From Rouxiella badensis (lineage in GTDB: Bacteria > Pseudomonadota > Gammaproteobacteria > Enterobacterales > Enterobacteriaceae): a stretch of DNA of 64,000 nucleotides. The stretch is taken from positions 1-64,000 of the forward strand of contig NZ_MRWE01000026.1 in the NCBI RefSeq assembly GCF_002093665.1, written 5' to 3'. Position 1 is the first letter of the stretch; each line of letters starts with the position of its first letter. A model generated the notes under the pieces. That model was not told where the DNA came from, ran no database searches, and worked only from the letters and a program-made list of their open reading frames with translations. A program made the position numbers and the translations under genes. Positions 1-9,767 of the stretch are shown in pieces.

Positions 1-66
1 TGAAACGCCGTAGCGCCGATGGTAGTGTGGGGTCTCCCCATGCGAGAGTAGGGAACTGCCAGGCAT
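1..66 (+). rRNA. rrf: 5S ribosomal RNA, 3' part
   Basis: The first 66 bases match the last 66 bases of the 120-nt enterobacterial 5S rRNA and end with the CTGCCAGGCAT tail that pairs with the missing 5' end. The gene starts upstream of the window, so this is the distal end of an rRNA operon. In E. coli kgtP also lies next to the 5S end of an rrn operon, which supports the orientation. Confidence 0.97.
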
Positions 67-82
67 CAAATAAAGTAAGAAA

Positions 83-107
83 CCTCAGCGAAAGCTGGGG
101 TTTTTTG
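83..107 (+). terminator. rrn operon terminator T1
   Basis: A 7-bp stem (cctcagc / gctgggg with one G-U pair) around a GAAA tetraloop is followed by six T residues. It lies 16 bases after the 5S end, where the first rRNA operon terminator is expected. Confidence 0.93.
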
Positions 108-174
108 CTATGTGGTATTTAAGAAAAAAAGCGTCGGGGCAGGTCAAAAGCCGGTCAAGAACGCGAAAAAGAAG

Positions 175-203
175 GCCCCTGTCTGACGACAGGGGCTTTT
201 TTA
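175..203 (+). terminator. rrn operon terminator T2
   Basis: A perfect 9-bp stem (gcccctgtc / gacaggggc) with a 4-base loop and a T6 tract follows T1 by about 70 bases, forming a tandem terminator pair for the rRNA operon. Confidence 0.92.
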
Positions 204-375
204 TTGCCTCTGAAGCATCAAATAAGGCAAGACTCCGCTCACAAAACAGCCATTCACTTCAATGTTGAGTCATTAACACTCGCCACAGCCCCCAACATTC
301 TGCTTAACTAGAGGATTATATTGCATAAAAAATCATATTAATTCCTTTGGGCTGCATAAAGCAGGAGAATAAAAA

Positions 376-1674
376 ATGGCTGAAGTCACGCGATCTACAT
401 CGCAGGAAATTACAGACAAAGATAAAAAAAGCAGGATATTTGCCATCGTTGGCGCATCATCGGGTAACCTGGTGGAGTGGTTTGACTTCTACGTCTATTC
501 ATTCTGCTCAATCTATTTTGCTTCGTCCTTCTTCCCAAGTGGGAATAGCACCACTCAGCTACTGCAAACCGCAGGCGTATTTGCCGCTGGCTTCTTCATG
601 AGACCTATTGGAGGATGGTTATTCGGTTATATTGCTGATAAGCATGGTCGTAAAAGCTCAATGCTTATCTCCGTTTGCATGATGTGTGCCGGATCTCTGG
701 TCATTGCCTGTCTGCCAACCTATGACAGCATCGGCAGCTGGGCTCCGGCACTGCTTCTGCTGGCGAGGCTCTTCCAGGGACTTTCCGTGGGCGGGGAATA
801 TGGCACTAGCGCAACTTACATGAGTGAAGTGGCTATCGAGGGACGTCGCGGCTTCTTTGCTTCATTCCAGTATGTCACCCTGATCGGCGGACAGCTTCTT
901 GCACTGGTCGTGCTGGTCGGCCTGCAACAAATCCTTTCCGGCGACGAACTTAGAGCCTGGGGATGGCGTATTCCTTTCGCATTGGGCGCTGCATTAGCCG
1001 TCGTGGCATTATTCCTGCGTCGCTCACTGAATGAAACCTCCGACGAGAAAACGCGCGGGCATAAAGATGCCGGTAGCCTGGCAGGATTGTGGAAACATAA
1101 AAAAGCTTTTCTGATGGTATTAGGTTTCACCGCCGGAGGTTCACTGAGTTTCTATACTTTCACCACCTATATGCAAAAGTATCTGGTTAATACAGCCGGT
1201 ATGGACGCCAAAACCGCCAGTGGACTAATGACTCTGGCCCTGTTTGTCTTTATGTTGCTCCAGCCTATTGTGGGCGCTTTATCCGATAAAATAGGCCGCA
1301 GAAACTCAATGTTGATATTTTCTGGCCTGGCAACACTAATGACAATCCCTATTCTTTATGCACTCCAGAGTGTTACTAATCCTTATTGGGCTTTTACACT
1401 GATCGTTATTGCATTAGCCATTGTGACCTTCTATACCTCGATTAGTGGCTTATTAAAGGCAGAAATGTTTCCGGCTGAAGTCAGGGCATTAGGCGTGGGG
1501 TTATCCTATGCGGTTGCTAACGCCGTATTTGGCGGTTCGGCTGAATACGTGGCGCTGAGCTTTAAATCATGGAATATCGAAGAGGTATTCTTCTGGTATG
1601 TATCAGGGATGTGTCTGATCGCCTTTATTGTTTCTATTCGTTTGAATGCGAAAGGCAAAGAGATTCAGCTTTAA
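376..1674 (+). CDS. kgtP: Alpha-ketoglutarate/H+ symporter KgtP
   Basis: The 432-residue protein equals E. coli KgtP in length and is very similar along its whole length. It is an inner-membrane MFS permease (metabolite:H+ symporter group) importing 2-oxoglutarate. Visible signs are the N-terminal [15 protein letters not shown] signature (about residues 28-42), the loop motif DKHGRK after TM2 and its counterpart DKIGRR in the second half, and about twelve hydrophobic segments. An AGGAG box lies 9 bases before the ATG. The gene stands alone after the rRNA terminators and shares a bidirectional terminator with convergent pssA. The neighbourhood kgtP-pssA matches E. coli. Confidence 0.97.
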   Translation: MAEVTRSTSQEITDKDKKSRIFAIVGASSGNLVEWFDFYVYSFCSIYFASSFFPSGNSTTQLLQTAGVFAAGFFMRPIGGWLFGYIADKHGRKSSMLISVCMMCAGSLVIACLPTYDSIGSWAPALLLLARLFQGLSVGGEYGTSATYMSEVAIEGRRGFFASFQYVTLIGGQLLALVVLVGLQQILSGDELRAWGWRIPFALGAALAVVALFLRRSLNETSDEKTRGHKDAGSLAGLWKHKKAFLMVLGFTAGGSLSFYTFTTYMQKYLVNTAGMDAKTASGLMTLALFVFMLLQPIVGALSDKIGRRNSMLIFSGLATLMTIPILYALQSVTNPYWAFTLIVIALAIVTFYTSISGLLKAEMFPAEVRALGVGLSYAVANAVFGGSAEYVALSFKSWNIEEVFFWYVSGMCLIAFIVSIRLNAKGKEIQL

Positions 1675-1717
1675 GGTAATGAGATTTTATTCAATGAGTT
1701 GAATGGACGTTGATAAT

Positions 1718-1748
1718 AAAAAGCCCGGGCAACGTTCCGGGCTTTTTA
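1718..1748. terminator. Bidirectional terminator between kgtP and pssA
   Basis: The hairpin aaaagcccgg ... ccgggctttt has A and T runs on either side, so it can end both kgtP (plus) and pssA (minus) transcripts. Confidence 0.9.
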
Positions 1749-1759
1749 CTCAGAGCGAA

Positions 1760-3115
1760 TTACAGAATACGGCTAATGAGCCTGTCGATACGAATACGTC
1801 GTAACCGACGAATTAGCTTACGTACTTTTACCGGATAATTAGGGATGCTCTCGAGCTCCATATAATGTGAGATAACGTTCGTATGCTCACGAATATTATC
1901 GAGCTCTTTCTGGCGTTGGATTGTCATCTCTTTATTCGGATCGTGAATCAGGATTGCATTCTCGAGATCGAGTCGCCATGCACGCGGATTCAAGTTATTA
2001 CCGGTGATCAACTGCCAGCGATCGTCGACCCACATCCCTTTAAGATGATAGCTGTTATCGCCATCTTTCCACAGTCGAACAATCAGTTGCCCGCTGTCGA
2101 TGAAACGCTGTAGACGGCTAAGGAAGCGACGTAGATTTATTTCATAGAGATAAGGCAAAGCACCAATAATTTTGAACGGCTGATCCTGAGGAATATAGAA
2201 ATCATTTGCCGTTTTATCACCAACGATAATTTCTACCTGCTTGCCGCGACGCAGCAAACCCATAATATTTCTTGCCAGCAGGGCAGGCATGTTGAAATAA
2301 GGCGTGCAGAGCGTCAGCTTTTCATTGGTGCTTGCCATCAGATGGTAGATGGTGCGGTTCAGTTCGTTCTGTTTGCCCAGACCGACCATTGGCGTTACCG
2401 CAAGCTCATTCTCTGAAGCCGCATCTGCAAACTGATAGCTGCAATCACGCAGTGCCTGACGGAACTGACGCGTTTCGTTTTTGATCTCCGGGCTCTTCGG
2501 GCGATCTTCACGATCGAGCCGCTGCACCGCGCTGGCGCTCAGCAACGACTTCTGAATGTAATTGACCATCGTGTCAGCAAGCGTCGGGTTGGTCAGCAAG
2601 TGATAGCGGTCATAGCGGTATTTTTCGTGACGGTGCAGGTAAACATCATTCAGGCTCGCGCCGCTGTAAATCACGCGGTCATCGACGATATACCCTTTAA
2701 GGTGCAGTACGCCCAGCGCTTCACGCGTATTTACCGGTACGCCGTAGACAGGGACGATAACGTCAGGATTATCCTGCGCCATCCTGCAATACCAGTCTGC
2801 GTTAGTGTTCGTCGCGGCGGCGCCAATACGCCCGCGCTGTGCGCGGTGCCAGTCAACCAACACGCAGACTTCTAATTCGGGACGCTGGCGTTTTGCGGCA
2901 TACAGGGCTGATAACACATCTCGCCCGCCGTCATCGTTCTCCAGATACAGCGCAACCAGATAAATCCGTTGGGTAGCATTGGCGATGACCTCAAGCAGCG
3001 TCGTACGGAAATCTGTGGCGCTGTACAGAGTCTGTACAGCGTCAACCGGTTGGGGGAGTTTGGGCAGTTGAGCAAGATGTTGTTGATGTTTATTACGCTT
3101 AAATTTAGACAACAT
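1760..3115 (-). CDS. pssA: CDP-diacylglycerol-serine O-phosphatidyltransferase PssA
   Basis: PssA condenses CDP-diacylglycerol with L-serine to phosphatidylserine, the precursor of phosphatidylethanolamine, at the cytoplasmic membrane surface. The 451-residue product matches E. coli in length. It belongs to the phospholipase D superfamily, with two HKD-type motifs visible (HLKGYIVDD near residue 138 and HLKGMWVDD near residue 355) and the very basic C-terminus thought to bind ribosomes or membrane. I chose the ATG at 3115, giving MLSKF as in E. coli, over a GTG one codon earlier. It is transcribed after patZ on the same strand with a 180-base gap, so it probably has its own promoter. Confidence 0.97.
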   Translation of the reverse strand: MLSKFKRNKHQQHLAQLPKLPQPVDAVQTLYSATDFRTTLLEVIANATQRIYLVALYLENDDGGRDVLSALYAAKRQRPELEVCVLVDWHRAQRGRIGAAATNTNADWYCRMAQDNPDVIVPVYGVPVNTREALGVLHLKGYIVDDRVIYSGASLNDVYLHRHEKYRYDRYHLLTNPTLADTMVNYIQKSLLSASAVQRLDREDRPKSPEIKNETRQFRQALRDCSYQFADAASENELAVTPMVGLGKQNELNRTIYHLMASTNEKLTLCTPYFNMPALLARNIMGLLRRGKQVEIIVGDKTANDFYIPQDQPFKIIGALPYLYEINLRRFLSRLQRFIDSGQLIVRLWKDGDNSYHLKGMWVDDRWQLITGNNLNPRAWRLDLENAILIHDPNKEMTIQRQKELDNIREHTNVISHYMELESIPNYPVKVRKLIRRLRRIRIDRLISRIL

Positions 3116-3295
3116 CACAGTGTGCTTCTTCTCTCTTTAATGAATGGCAATTGCGGCATATCAGGACAAAATAGACCGCACAATCGGTCGATAATACCAT
3201 TGTCACCTCCGATGTGCGCAAGTTTTGCCTTAAAGGCTGCCTTAAATCCGTTAAGCCGCGTCATCAAGCGGTAAATAAAGTCGGCTAAAATGGGG

Positions 3296-5971
3296 CTATT
3301 TCACCGTTTCTGCTTGGGACTGTTCCGCCTGTAAGGCCAAAGAAAGACTGACTATTCCCTCAGAAAGGTGAACGTCGACCTCAAAACCGAGCTTACGCGC
3401 CAGCGCCAGCATGCCGCTATTGTTAGGCATAGTGATGCCTGCCAGACGCTGAATACCGTGTTCTCGAGTGTACGCAATCATCTTAGACAGCAGCCTTCCG
3501 CCAAGCCCCAAATTTTTCAAATCAGAGCGCACCAGCACAGAGAATTCGGCGTCGATGTTATCGGGGTCAGAAATCGCTCGCGTCACGCCGATTATCTCGA
3601 TTTCATGCGTCTGACCGCGTACCGCCACGAAAGCCATTTCCCGATCGTAGTCGATTTGCGTCATGTTGGCCAAATCCTCATGAGTGAACTCATTGATCTC
3701 GCTGAAGTAGCGATAATAGAGGTCCTCTTTGGTCACTTTCTGAATAAACGCCTTCAGCAGAGGTTCATCTTCGGGCAGGATAGGGCGGAACAGGCAGGGA
3801 GAGCCGTCTCTGAGGGTAACCCTCTCTTCAAGACGCTGAGGATAAGGGCGGATAGCCAGCCGCGATTGTTGCTCATCAATATCCGGGCTCAGCTGGAGCG
3901 AGACATCAAGCAACGTCAGTTCGCTTCCCGAGGCCAATAGCGGATGGATATTCAGTTCGGTGATTTGTGGGCAGTCAATAATCAGGTTAGATACCTGCAC
4001 CAGCAGATGACTCAGAGCGGGAATATCCAGCGGGCGAAGCGCATTACGCTCACGAATTTTACCGCTTTTCAGCCCTTGCAGAACGAGATAACGAGCCAGC
4101 GCCATATTGAGCGGCGGCAGCGCCACGACAGCGTGCTGCTCAGGGCGCCATTCGATGCCTCCTTCGCCAAGCATGATAAGCGGACCAAAGACAGCATCGT
4201 GCTGTACAACAATGCGTAGTTCCTGTGCACCGGGCCTGTTAGCCATAGTTTGTACTAACAAACCATTGATACGCGCCTGAGGAAACGCCCGTTTTGCACG
4301 ATCGAAAATGGCATCGGCGGCTTGGCTGACCTCATGCGGCGTGCGCAGGTAAAGCATCACTCCCTGCACCTCAGAGTTATGGTCGATATCCGGCGAACGA
4401 AGTTTGAGTGCGACCGGGTAGCCCACACGCCCGGCGATTTCGACGGCCTCGCTGCTGTCGCTGGCTATCCAGGTTGGCAGCACCGACATGCCATAGTCCC
4501 TGAAGATAGCCCTGACTTCGTGAGTATCGAGGCGGGTGGTTCCTTCATCCAATGCTTGCTGAATAAGTCGGTGCGCGCCGTCGGTATTCTTGTTCAAATC
4601 CAGCGGCAGGGACGGCGTCTCCTTAAGTTGCTTCTGGTTGCGGCGATATTCAACCATGTGCATAAACGCCGTCACCGCGCCTTCAGGGGTTCGATAGGTC
4701 GGGAGTCCGGCCTCGGTAAACAGCCGACGCGCTTCCACGGAGGAGAATTCTCCACACCAGTTAGTGAGCAGTGTCACGCGTTTGCCGCGCGGATGCTGCT
4801 CGATGGCCTCAATCACCCGTTCTGATGTCATGGTGCCCGGTGAGGCGGCGCTTGGCGCATGGATAATGAGCAGTGCGTCATACTCCTTGCTATCCAGAAG
4901 CGTAGTAAGCACTGACTGATAGAGCTGAGGGCTGGCGTCATCGCGCAGGTCCAGCGGATTCCCCACCGTCACGCTGGCCGGCAGCATGTCACGCAGACGT
5001 TGAGCGGTTTCATTATCCAGTGACGCAAGCTTGCCGTGATGGCTTAACAGCTGGTCCAGAGCCATTGCTGCCGGTGCCGCGCCGTTGCTAACGATAAGCA
5101 AGCGCTCACCCCGTAGCGGACGCATATGGCTGAGCGTTTCAACGGCGGAAAACAGTTCATGAGTATCCTGCACGCGCAGCAGACCGGCACGCTGAATCGC
5201 GGCATCGTAGGCGGCGTCCAGACTTAACGGGCTGTTGAGCAGCGTTTGAGCCTGTGCACTGCGGCCACTTTTGATAACCAGAATCGGTTTATTGCGCGAC
5301 GCGCTTCGCGAGGCGGAGAGAAAACGACGGGCGTCACTGACGTGTTCAAGATAAAGCAGAATAGCGCTGGTCTTGCTGTCACGCGCCAGGAAGTCGAGCA
5401 GGTCGTCGACGTCGATGTCCAGACTGTCGCCGAGAGAGATAAAGTAGGAGAAACCGACGGAACGCTGCTGTGCCCAGTCGAGAATAGTATTGGCCACCGC
5501 CGCTGACTGCGAGATAAAAGCCAGTTTGCCCGGCAGGATAGGCACCGGTGAGAAGCTGGCGTTCAGCCCCAGCCAGGGGGCCAGAATTCCAAGACTGTTA
5601 GGGCCGAGCAGGCGCATTGCGTAGCGCAGGGCGGTACTTTTAAGCTCAGCAAACTGCTGCTGATGAGAGGACAGGACGATAACCGTCTTGCAGCCCAGTT
5701 CACCCAACTGCTCGAGCAGAGCGAGGTTACGGTCGGCGCGGGTGCAGATAATCGCCAAATCTGGCGTCATCGGCAGGCTAGCCACATTGGGATAGGCCAT
5801 GACGCCGCACACTGCCTGCCAGGCTGGGGTGACCGGTAGCACCGGTCCCTTGAAACCACCGGCTAACAAGTTACGCATCATCAGATATCCGGCGCGACCG
5901 GGTTTATCCGATGCGCCGAGTACTGCTATTGATTTGGGTCGTAATAAAGCTTCTAAACCGCGCTGGCTCAT
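3296..5971 (-). CDS. patZ: Protein lysine acetyltransferase PatZ (Pka/YfiQ)
   Basis: The 891-residue protein acetylates lysines of metabolic enzymes such as acetyl-CoA synthetase (known from E. coli and Salmonella). Domain order: an NDP-forming acyl-CoA synthetase-like region with CoA-binding Rossmann fold (about 1-130) and flavodoxin-like parts (about 150-460), an ATP-grasp-like domain (about 480-700), and a C-terminal GNAT domain (about 725-885) with the acetyl-CoA loop around GLGGRLL. The N-terminal SKPGRAGYLMMRNL is typical. A strong AGGAGG box precedes the ATG at 5971. The order patZ-pssA follows E. coli, where the protein has about 886 residues. Confidence 0.96.
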   Translation of the reverse strand: MSQRGLEALLRPKSIAVLGASDKPGRAGYLMMRNLLAGGFKGPVLPVTPAWQAVCGVMAYPNVASLPMTPDLAIICTRADRNLALLEQLGELGCKTVIVLSSHQQQFAELKSTALRYAMRLLGPNSLGILAPWLGLNASFSPVPILPGKLAFISQSAAVANTILDWAQQRSVGFSYFISLGDSLDIDVDDLLDFLARDSKTSAILLYLEHVSDARRFLSASRSASRNKPILVIKSGRSAQAQTLLNSPLSLDAAYDAAIQRAGLLRVQDTHELFSAVETLSHMRPLRGERLLIVSNGAAPAAMALDQLLSHHGKLASLDNETAQRLRDMLPASVTVGNPLDLRDDASPQLYQSVLTTLLDSKEYDALLIIHAPSAASPGTMTSERVIEAIEQHPRGKRVTLLTNWCGEFSSVEARRLFTEAGLPTYRTPEGAVTAFMHMVEYRRNQKQLKETPSLPLDLNKNTDGAHRLIQQALDEGTTRLDTHEVRAIFRDYGMSVLPTWIASDSSEAVEIAGRVGYPVALKLRSPDIDHNSEVQGVMLYLRTPHEVSQAADAIFDRAKRAFPQARINGLLVQTMANRPGAQELRIVVQHDAVFGPLIMLGEGGIEWRPEQHAVVALPPLNMALARYLVLQGLKSGKIRERNALRPLDIPALSHLLVQVSNLIIDCPQITELNIHPLLASGSELTLLDVSLQLSPDIDEQQSRLAIRPYPQRLEERVTLRDGSPCLFRPILPEDEPLLKAFIQKVTKEDLYYRYFSEINEFTHEDLANMTQIDYDREMAFVAVRGQTHEIEIIGVTRAISDPDNIDAEFSVLVRSDLKNLGLGGRLLSKMIAYTREHGIQRLAGITMPNNSGMLALARKLGFEVDVHLSEGIVSLSLALQAEQSQAETVK

Positions 5972-6002
5972 CCTGCCTCCTGTTAATCACGTTAACTGGA
6001 TT

Positions 6003-6707
6003 CTAGAGGCTTTCGTCGGAGTTTGCTGTGAGTTGATGCACCGGATGATGAGGTTTTCCTGCTAAATACTGGGTGCGGAATAAACCAAACAGGCCTGACA
6101 TGCTCTCTGACGCCTGAATATCCCCGGATTTTTCCAATAATGCGGCGGCCACTTCGACCGTGCAATGTTGATCTTCGCGCGGTGATTCTCTTAACACATA
6201 GCTGGATTTTGCGCTCACATCGAGCGAGAAAACCGGCAGTCCGTCCAGATACGGGCTTTTACGGAACATTTTACGCGCTTCGTTCCAGGTGCCGTCGAGC
6301 ATGATAAAAAGCGGCGGTTTTCCCCCCGGCGGCAGCGCGGTAAAGACTGGGCGCGGTGGCTCGACAAACGAGGCGGGAAACACCACGTAAGGTTGACGCG
6401 TAGGGTCGGCAATGGCCGCCAACAGCGCAGGGTCAACCTCGGTGCGTGACCACATGAACGCCTGCGTATTCGGCAGGATATCGGCTATCAGACGCCCGGT
6501 ATTGCTAGGCTTCAAGGGTTCGGTGTCGAACATGACCAGACAAAAACGGCTGTCGGCCTGCTGTGGCTCAATATGGCTACACAGGCAGTTGCGTTTAGGC
6601 AGCAGGCATCCCTGACAGCGAATGACGCGCGAACCGCGTGCCAGATAGGGGCGTGTTGATTTTGCGAGGCGCTCGGCGCGCAATCGCAGTACGGCGTTGT
6701 CTGGCAT
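6003..6707 (-). CDS. tapT: tRNA-uridine aminocarboxypropyltransferase TapT (YfiP), DTW domain
   Basis: TapT makes acp3U47 in tRNA using S-adenosylmethionine (established for E. coli YfiP). The 234-residue reading from ATG 6707 aligns with E. coli from the first residue (MPDNAVLRLRAER). A longer frame reaches 6866, but its extra 53 residues have no counterpart. Visible features are an N-terminal zinc-type cluster (CQGCLLPKRNCLC, about residues 28-40), DTEPLKPSNTGRL and the DTW-family LDGTW motif. An AGGACC stretch lies before the chosen start. It ends 31 bases before patZ begins, consistent with co-transcription. Confidence 0.94.
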   Translation of the reverse strand: MPDNAVLRLRAERLAKSTRPYLARGSRVIRCQGCLLPKRNCLCSHIEPQQADSRFCLVMFDTEPLKPSNTGRLIADILPNTQAFMWSRTEVDPALLAAIADPTRQPYVVFPASFVEPPRPVFTALPPGGKPPLFIMLDGTWNEARKMFRKSPYLDGLPVFSLDVSAKSSYVLRESPREDQHCTVEVAAALLEKSGDIQASESMSGLFGLFRTQYLAGKPHHPVHQLTANSDESL

Positions 6708-6874
6708 TGAAGGTCCTGCAACAGTAATTCGGAAGCGGGGTATTGTAATCGGATATCGGGCACATCGGTAGTCAATGTCGATAAGCGGGGGAAGGTAAAG
6801 CCTGGATTTAGAATCGCAGTGGGAAAATAAGCCGGCCCCTCCGACAATGGCTGGGCCGACCACCACGTTATGCG

Positions 6875-7300
6875 TTACAATGATTCATTGAGCCATTGGT
6901 TGAACGGGGTTTTAGGCAAGGCACCGCTCAACTGATCGACCATCTTACCTTGGTTAAATACCATGATGGTCGGAATGCTGCGGATACGAAAACGTGCGCC
7001 TAGCTCAGGCTCGGCCTCAGTATTCACCTTGATAAAGCGGACTTTACCCGCGCGTTCGCCCGCCACATCTTCAAAGATAGGCGCGAAGTTGACGCAGGGA
7101 CCGCACCACGGTGCCCAGAAATCAATCACTACCGGCAGGTCGTCCTGCAAGTATTTATCCAGCGTTGCCGCCGTTGCGTGCACGACCTCACCCTCAAATA
7201 GGGAATGACCACAGCGGCCACATTTGGCTCCGTCGTCAATACGGTCTTCAGGCAAGCGGTTCGTCGCCTGACATGATGAGCAAATCGTATTAATAGTCAT
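6875..7300 (-). CDS. trxC: Thioredoxin 2 (TrxC)
   Basis: TrxC is a cytoplasmic zinc-containing thioredoxin that reduces disulfides and is part of the OxyR response in E. coli. Starting at ATG 7300 (GAGG box 6 bases upstream) the product has 141 residues, close to the 139 of E. coli. Zinc ligands C7/C10 and C27/C30 form two CxxC pairs, and the catalytic WCGPC has cysteines 66 and 69. A GTG/ATG-containing extension to 7327 lacks family support. It precedes tapT on the same strand and is divergent from yfiF, the E. coli arrangement. Confidence 0.96.
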   Translation of the reverse strand: MTINTICSSCQATNRLPEDRIDDGAKCGRCGHSLFEGEVVHATAATLDKYLQDDLPVVIDFWAPWCGPCVNFAPIFEDVAGERAGKVRFIKVNTEAEPELGARFRIRSIPTIMVFNQGKMVDQLSGALPKTPFNQWLNESL

Positions 7301-7516
7301 AGTTAGCCTCTGAGATTCAGACCGCATCCTGTCACCAGAAACCTTGGCCGGTGGCTAAGATACGAAGATATACGGATAATTATGCGGTTTGGTTACGGCG
7401 TGAACAATGCGATTTACCCAATGAATACGATAGTTTTTAGCTTTTGGTTTAAAGCAAGTGGCTTACCACTCAGACATCAGGTAATCTTCGCGCCCAGCGC
7501 GTAGGTGGAGAAAATA

Positions 7517-8656
7517 ATGAACGATTCATTCAGTGGCAAGAACGGCAAAGTCAAAGTGATGTACGTCCGCAGTGACGACGACGGCGATAACCGAAATAAA
7601 GATAAACGTCCTTCAAACAATAAAGGACGTCCAGGTGATAAAGCTCGCCCGGGTTCCCGTCCCTTTGAAGGCCGTAACAACGAGCGTCGCGGTAGCGATT
7701 CACGCGGAGGTGACTCACGCGGTGAAGCACGCAGTCAGGATGCTCGTCGTGGCGACACGCGTCCGCGTCGTCCCGCTCGCGATGAAAATGAAAGCTCTGG
7801 CTCTTCTTCACCGTGGCAGGACTCCCCGTGGAAGACCGTTTCTCGTGCACCCAGCGACGAATCGGCCCCCGATCACGGTGGTATCAGCGGCAAGAGCTTC
7901 ATCGATCCGGAGCAGCTGCGTCGCCAGCGTCAGGAAGAGACCCGTGTTTACGGTGAGAACGCCTGTCAGGCACTGTTCGCGAGCCGTCCGGACTCTATCG
8001 TCCGTGCATGGTTCGTGCAGTCAGTCACCCCGCGTTTCCGCGAAGCGCTGCGCTGGATGGCCGCGAACCGCAAGGCTTACCACGTCGTAGAGGACGAGGA
8101 ACTGGCGAAGGCATCCGGCACCGAACACCACGGCGGCGTATGTTTCCTTATCAAGAAACGTCAGGGCCTGGATGCAGAGACTTATCTGCAAACTGCGCCG
8201 GCAACCGACTGTGTACTGGCGCTTGAAAACGTCGGTAACCCGCATAACCTCGGCGGTATCATGCGTACCTGTGCGCACTTTGGTATCAACGGAATGTTGG
8301 TGCAGGACCCTGCACAGCTCGAGTCGGGTGCCGCAGTGCGTACCGCAGAAGGCGGTGCAGAACACGTTAAAGCTATCATGGCCGACAACTTTATCGATGT
8401 ATTAGCCAGCTTCCGTAAAGCCGGTTACACCATCGTGACCACCTCTAGCCATAAAGGGACCGCACTGGGTAAAGCCGAGCTGCCTGCCAGAATGGTACTG
8501 GTATTGGGTGAAGAGAGTGAAGGCCTGTCGGACAGCGCATGGCAGCAGGGCGACCTTAACGTTTCCATCGGCGGTACCGGTAAGGTTGAGAGCCTTAACG
8601 TTTCCGTTGCGACCGGCATCCTGCTGGCAGAATGGTGGCGTCAGAATCAGGCCTGA
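7517..8656 (+). CDS. yfiF: SpoU-type tRNA/rRNA methyltransferase YfiF
   Basis: The 379-residue protein is a SPOUT-class RNA 2'-O-ribose methyltransferase homologue. A basic, low-complexity N-terminal third (repeats of arginine, glycine and aspartate, about residues 15-100) is followed by a substrate-binding domain and the SpoU knot with [29 protein letters not shown] and [17 protein letters not shown]. The ATG at 7517 has a GGTGGAG box 6 bases upstream and gives the [22 protein letters not shown] start of the family. The N-terminal linker is longer than in E. coli (about 345 residues in total). Its exact RNA target cannot be read from sequence. Confidence 0.93.
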   Translation: MNDSFSGKNGKVKVMYVRSDDDGDNRNKDKRPSNNKGRPGDKARPGSRPFEGRNNERRGSDSRGGDSRGEARSQDARRGDTRPRRPARDENESSGSSSPWQDSPWKTVSRAPSDESAPDHGGISGKSFIDPEQLRRQRQEETRVYGENACQALFASRPDSIVRAWFVQSVTPRFREALRWMAANRKAYHVVEDEELAKASGTEHHGGVCFLIKKRQGLDAETYLQTAPATDCVLALENVGNPHNLGGIMRTCAHFGINGMLVQDPAQLESGAAVRTAEGGAEHVKAIMADNFIDVLASFRKAGYTIVTTSSHKGTALGKAELPARMVLVLGEESEGLSDSAWQQGDLNVSIGGTGKVESLNVSVATGILLAEWWRQNQA

Positions 8657-8688
8657 TTTTTACCTTAAGTAGAAATAGCCTTACCCTA

Positions 8689-8715
8689 AAACGGACGCGT
8701 AATGCGTCCGTTTTT
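8689..8715 (+). terminator. yfiF terminator
   Basis: An 8-bp perfect stem acggacgc / gcgtccgt with a 5-base loop and T5 tract lies 35 bases after yfiF. Nearly the same hairpin occurs at 10794-10824. Confidence 0.9.
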
Positions 8716-8782
8716 GTATTCTGTTTTCGATAAAAGATTATTTCAGCCCGATCTGCTGGCGATACTCACCGGGTGTGACGCC

Positions 8783-9652
8783 CTAAAAACGTTTGAAGGC
8801 ACGGCCCAACGTTATTGCCGAGTCATAACCAACGCGTTCGGCGATGGTAGTGAGCGTTAACTGGGGGTGACGCAACAGGCAGCGGGTACGATACATCCGC
8901 CACTGGGTCAGGTAGCCACCCGGCGTATCGCCCGTCACCGTCTTGAAGTGTACCGCGAAAGAAGAACGCGACATCCCGGCCTGCGAGGCCAACGTCTTGA
9001 GACTCCAGGGTTTTGAAATATCTTGATGTATTTTCTGGATAATACCGCTAAGTCGGGTATCCGATAGCGCGGCTATCCAGCCTCGCTGGGTCTGCTCCCG
9101 TAGGCAATGTGCCCTTATTGCCTGCACAAACAGTACGTCGGCCAGTCTGCTTATCACCACCCTCGACCCCAGATTTTGTTCGAGCGTTTCAAGCGCCAGC
9201 AGTTTTAGCGTGGCCTCAAGCAGCGGAGAACGCGTCTCATCGGCAGGAATGATGACCACCGAGGGCAGCAGCGACAGCAGAGGTTCTGCACCCGCGCTGT
9301 CAAAGGTGAAATAGCCGCACAGCATATCCGCCGCCTCCCCCTCACCGCCAAAACTGGCGTCTTTCCCCGCGCAGTCGGCGAACACCTCTTCACACCAGCG
9401 GGTTGGGCTGGTGGGCACATCACGCAGCGAAAACAACGTATTGGGCTTGACGATAAAGCCTTCGCCCTGTTGCAGCAGGATTGGCTCGACGAGACCGTCA
9501 ACGACCAGCCATCCGCTGCCCTCCATCATAAAGCCAAAGCGGATCGAGCCGCTCTTAACAAAGCTGACGCCCCAGGGCGCACGCGGCGTGAGTCGAGAAT
9601 ACAGGGCGCTTTGCAACCGCATTGCGGCAAATACGTCGTCAAGGGGATCCAT
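8783..9652 (-). CDS. AraC-family regulator with cupin sensor, C-terminus cut by an in-frame TAG
   Basis: The open frame gives 289 residues: an N-terminal cupin-type ligand domain (about 1-180, AraC_binding/Cupin_6 style) and a C-terminal AraC double helix-turn-helix (about 190-289). The frame stops with TAG right after RAFKRF. The next 14 codons continue in frame to a TAA at 8738-8740 and encode GVTPGEYRQQIGLK, exactly the conserved end of AraC domains. The amber codon (8783-8785) therefore looks like a nonsense change, possibly CAG to TAG. Both recognition helices are upstream of it, so partial function is possible. It is divergent from the dehydrogenase at 9768 and likely regulates it. Confidence 0.85.
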   Translation of the reverse strand: MDPLDDVFAAMRLQSALYSRLTPRAPWGVSFVKSGSIRFGFMMEGSGWLVVDGLVEPILLQQGEGFIVKPNTLFSLRDVPTSPTRWCEEVFADCAGKDASFGGEGEAADMLCGYFTFDSAGAEPLLSLLPSVVIIPADETRSPLLEATLKLLALETLEQNLGSRVVISRLADVLFVQAIRAHCLREQTQRGWIAALSDTRLSGIIQKIHQDISKPWSLKTLASQAGMSRSSFAVHFKTVTGDTPGGYLTQWRMYRTRCLLRHPQLTLTTIAERVGYDSAITLGRAFKRF

Positions 9653-9767
9653 TATATGCTCGCAGATTTGGACGATAGGTCGGTATAAATACCTTTTCAG
9701 TCATTCAACGTCCAGAAAAAAACCGTAGGGTAAAGGCATACTCTCCGTTTAATGAAAGGAAATCGTG

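Larger units (their letters stand above)
67..375 (+). other. Gene-free spacer between 5S rRNA and kgtP
   Basis: This 309-base spacer holds two intrinsic terminators (83-107 and 175-203) and, in its AT-rich second half, presumably the kgtP promoter. A short motif next to the 5S 3' end (63-80) recurs with two mismatches at 215-232 after the second terminator. No coding sequence with a plausible ribosome binding site was seen. Confidence 0.7.

Noticed and set aside
3368-3940. 190-codon frame opposite patZ
   Set aside because: It is the antisense shadow of the conserved GNAT region of patZ, with no family similarity or start signal.
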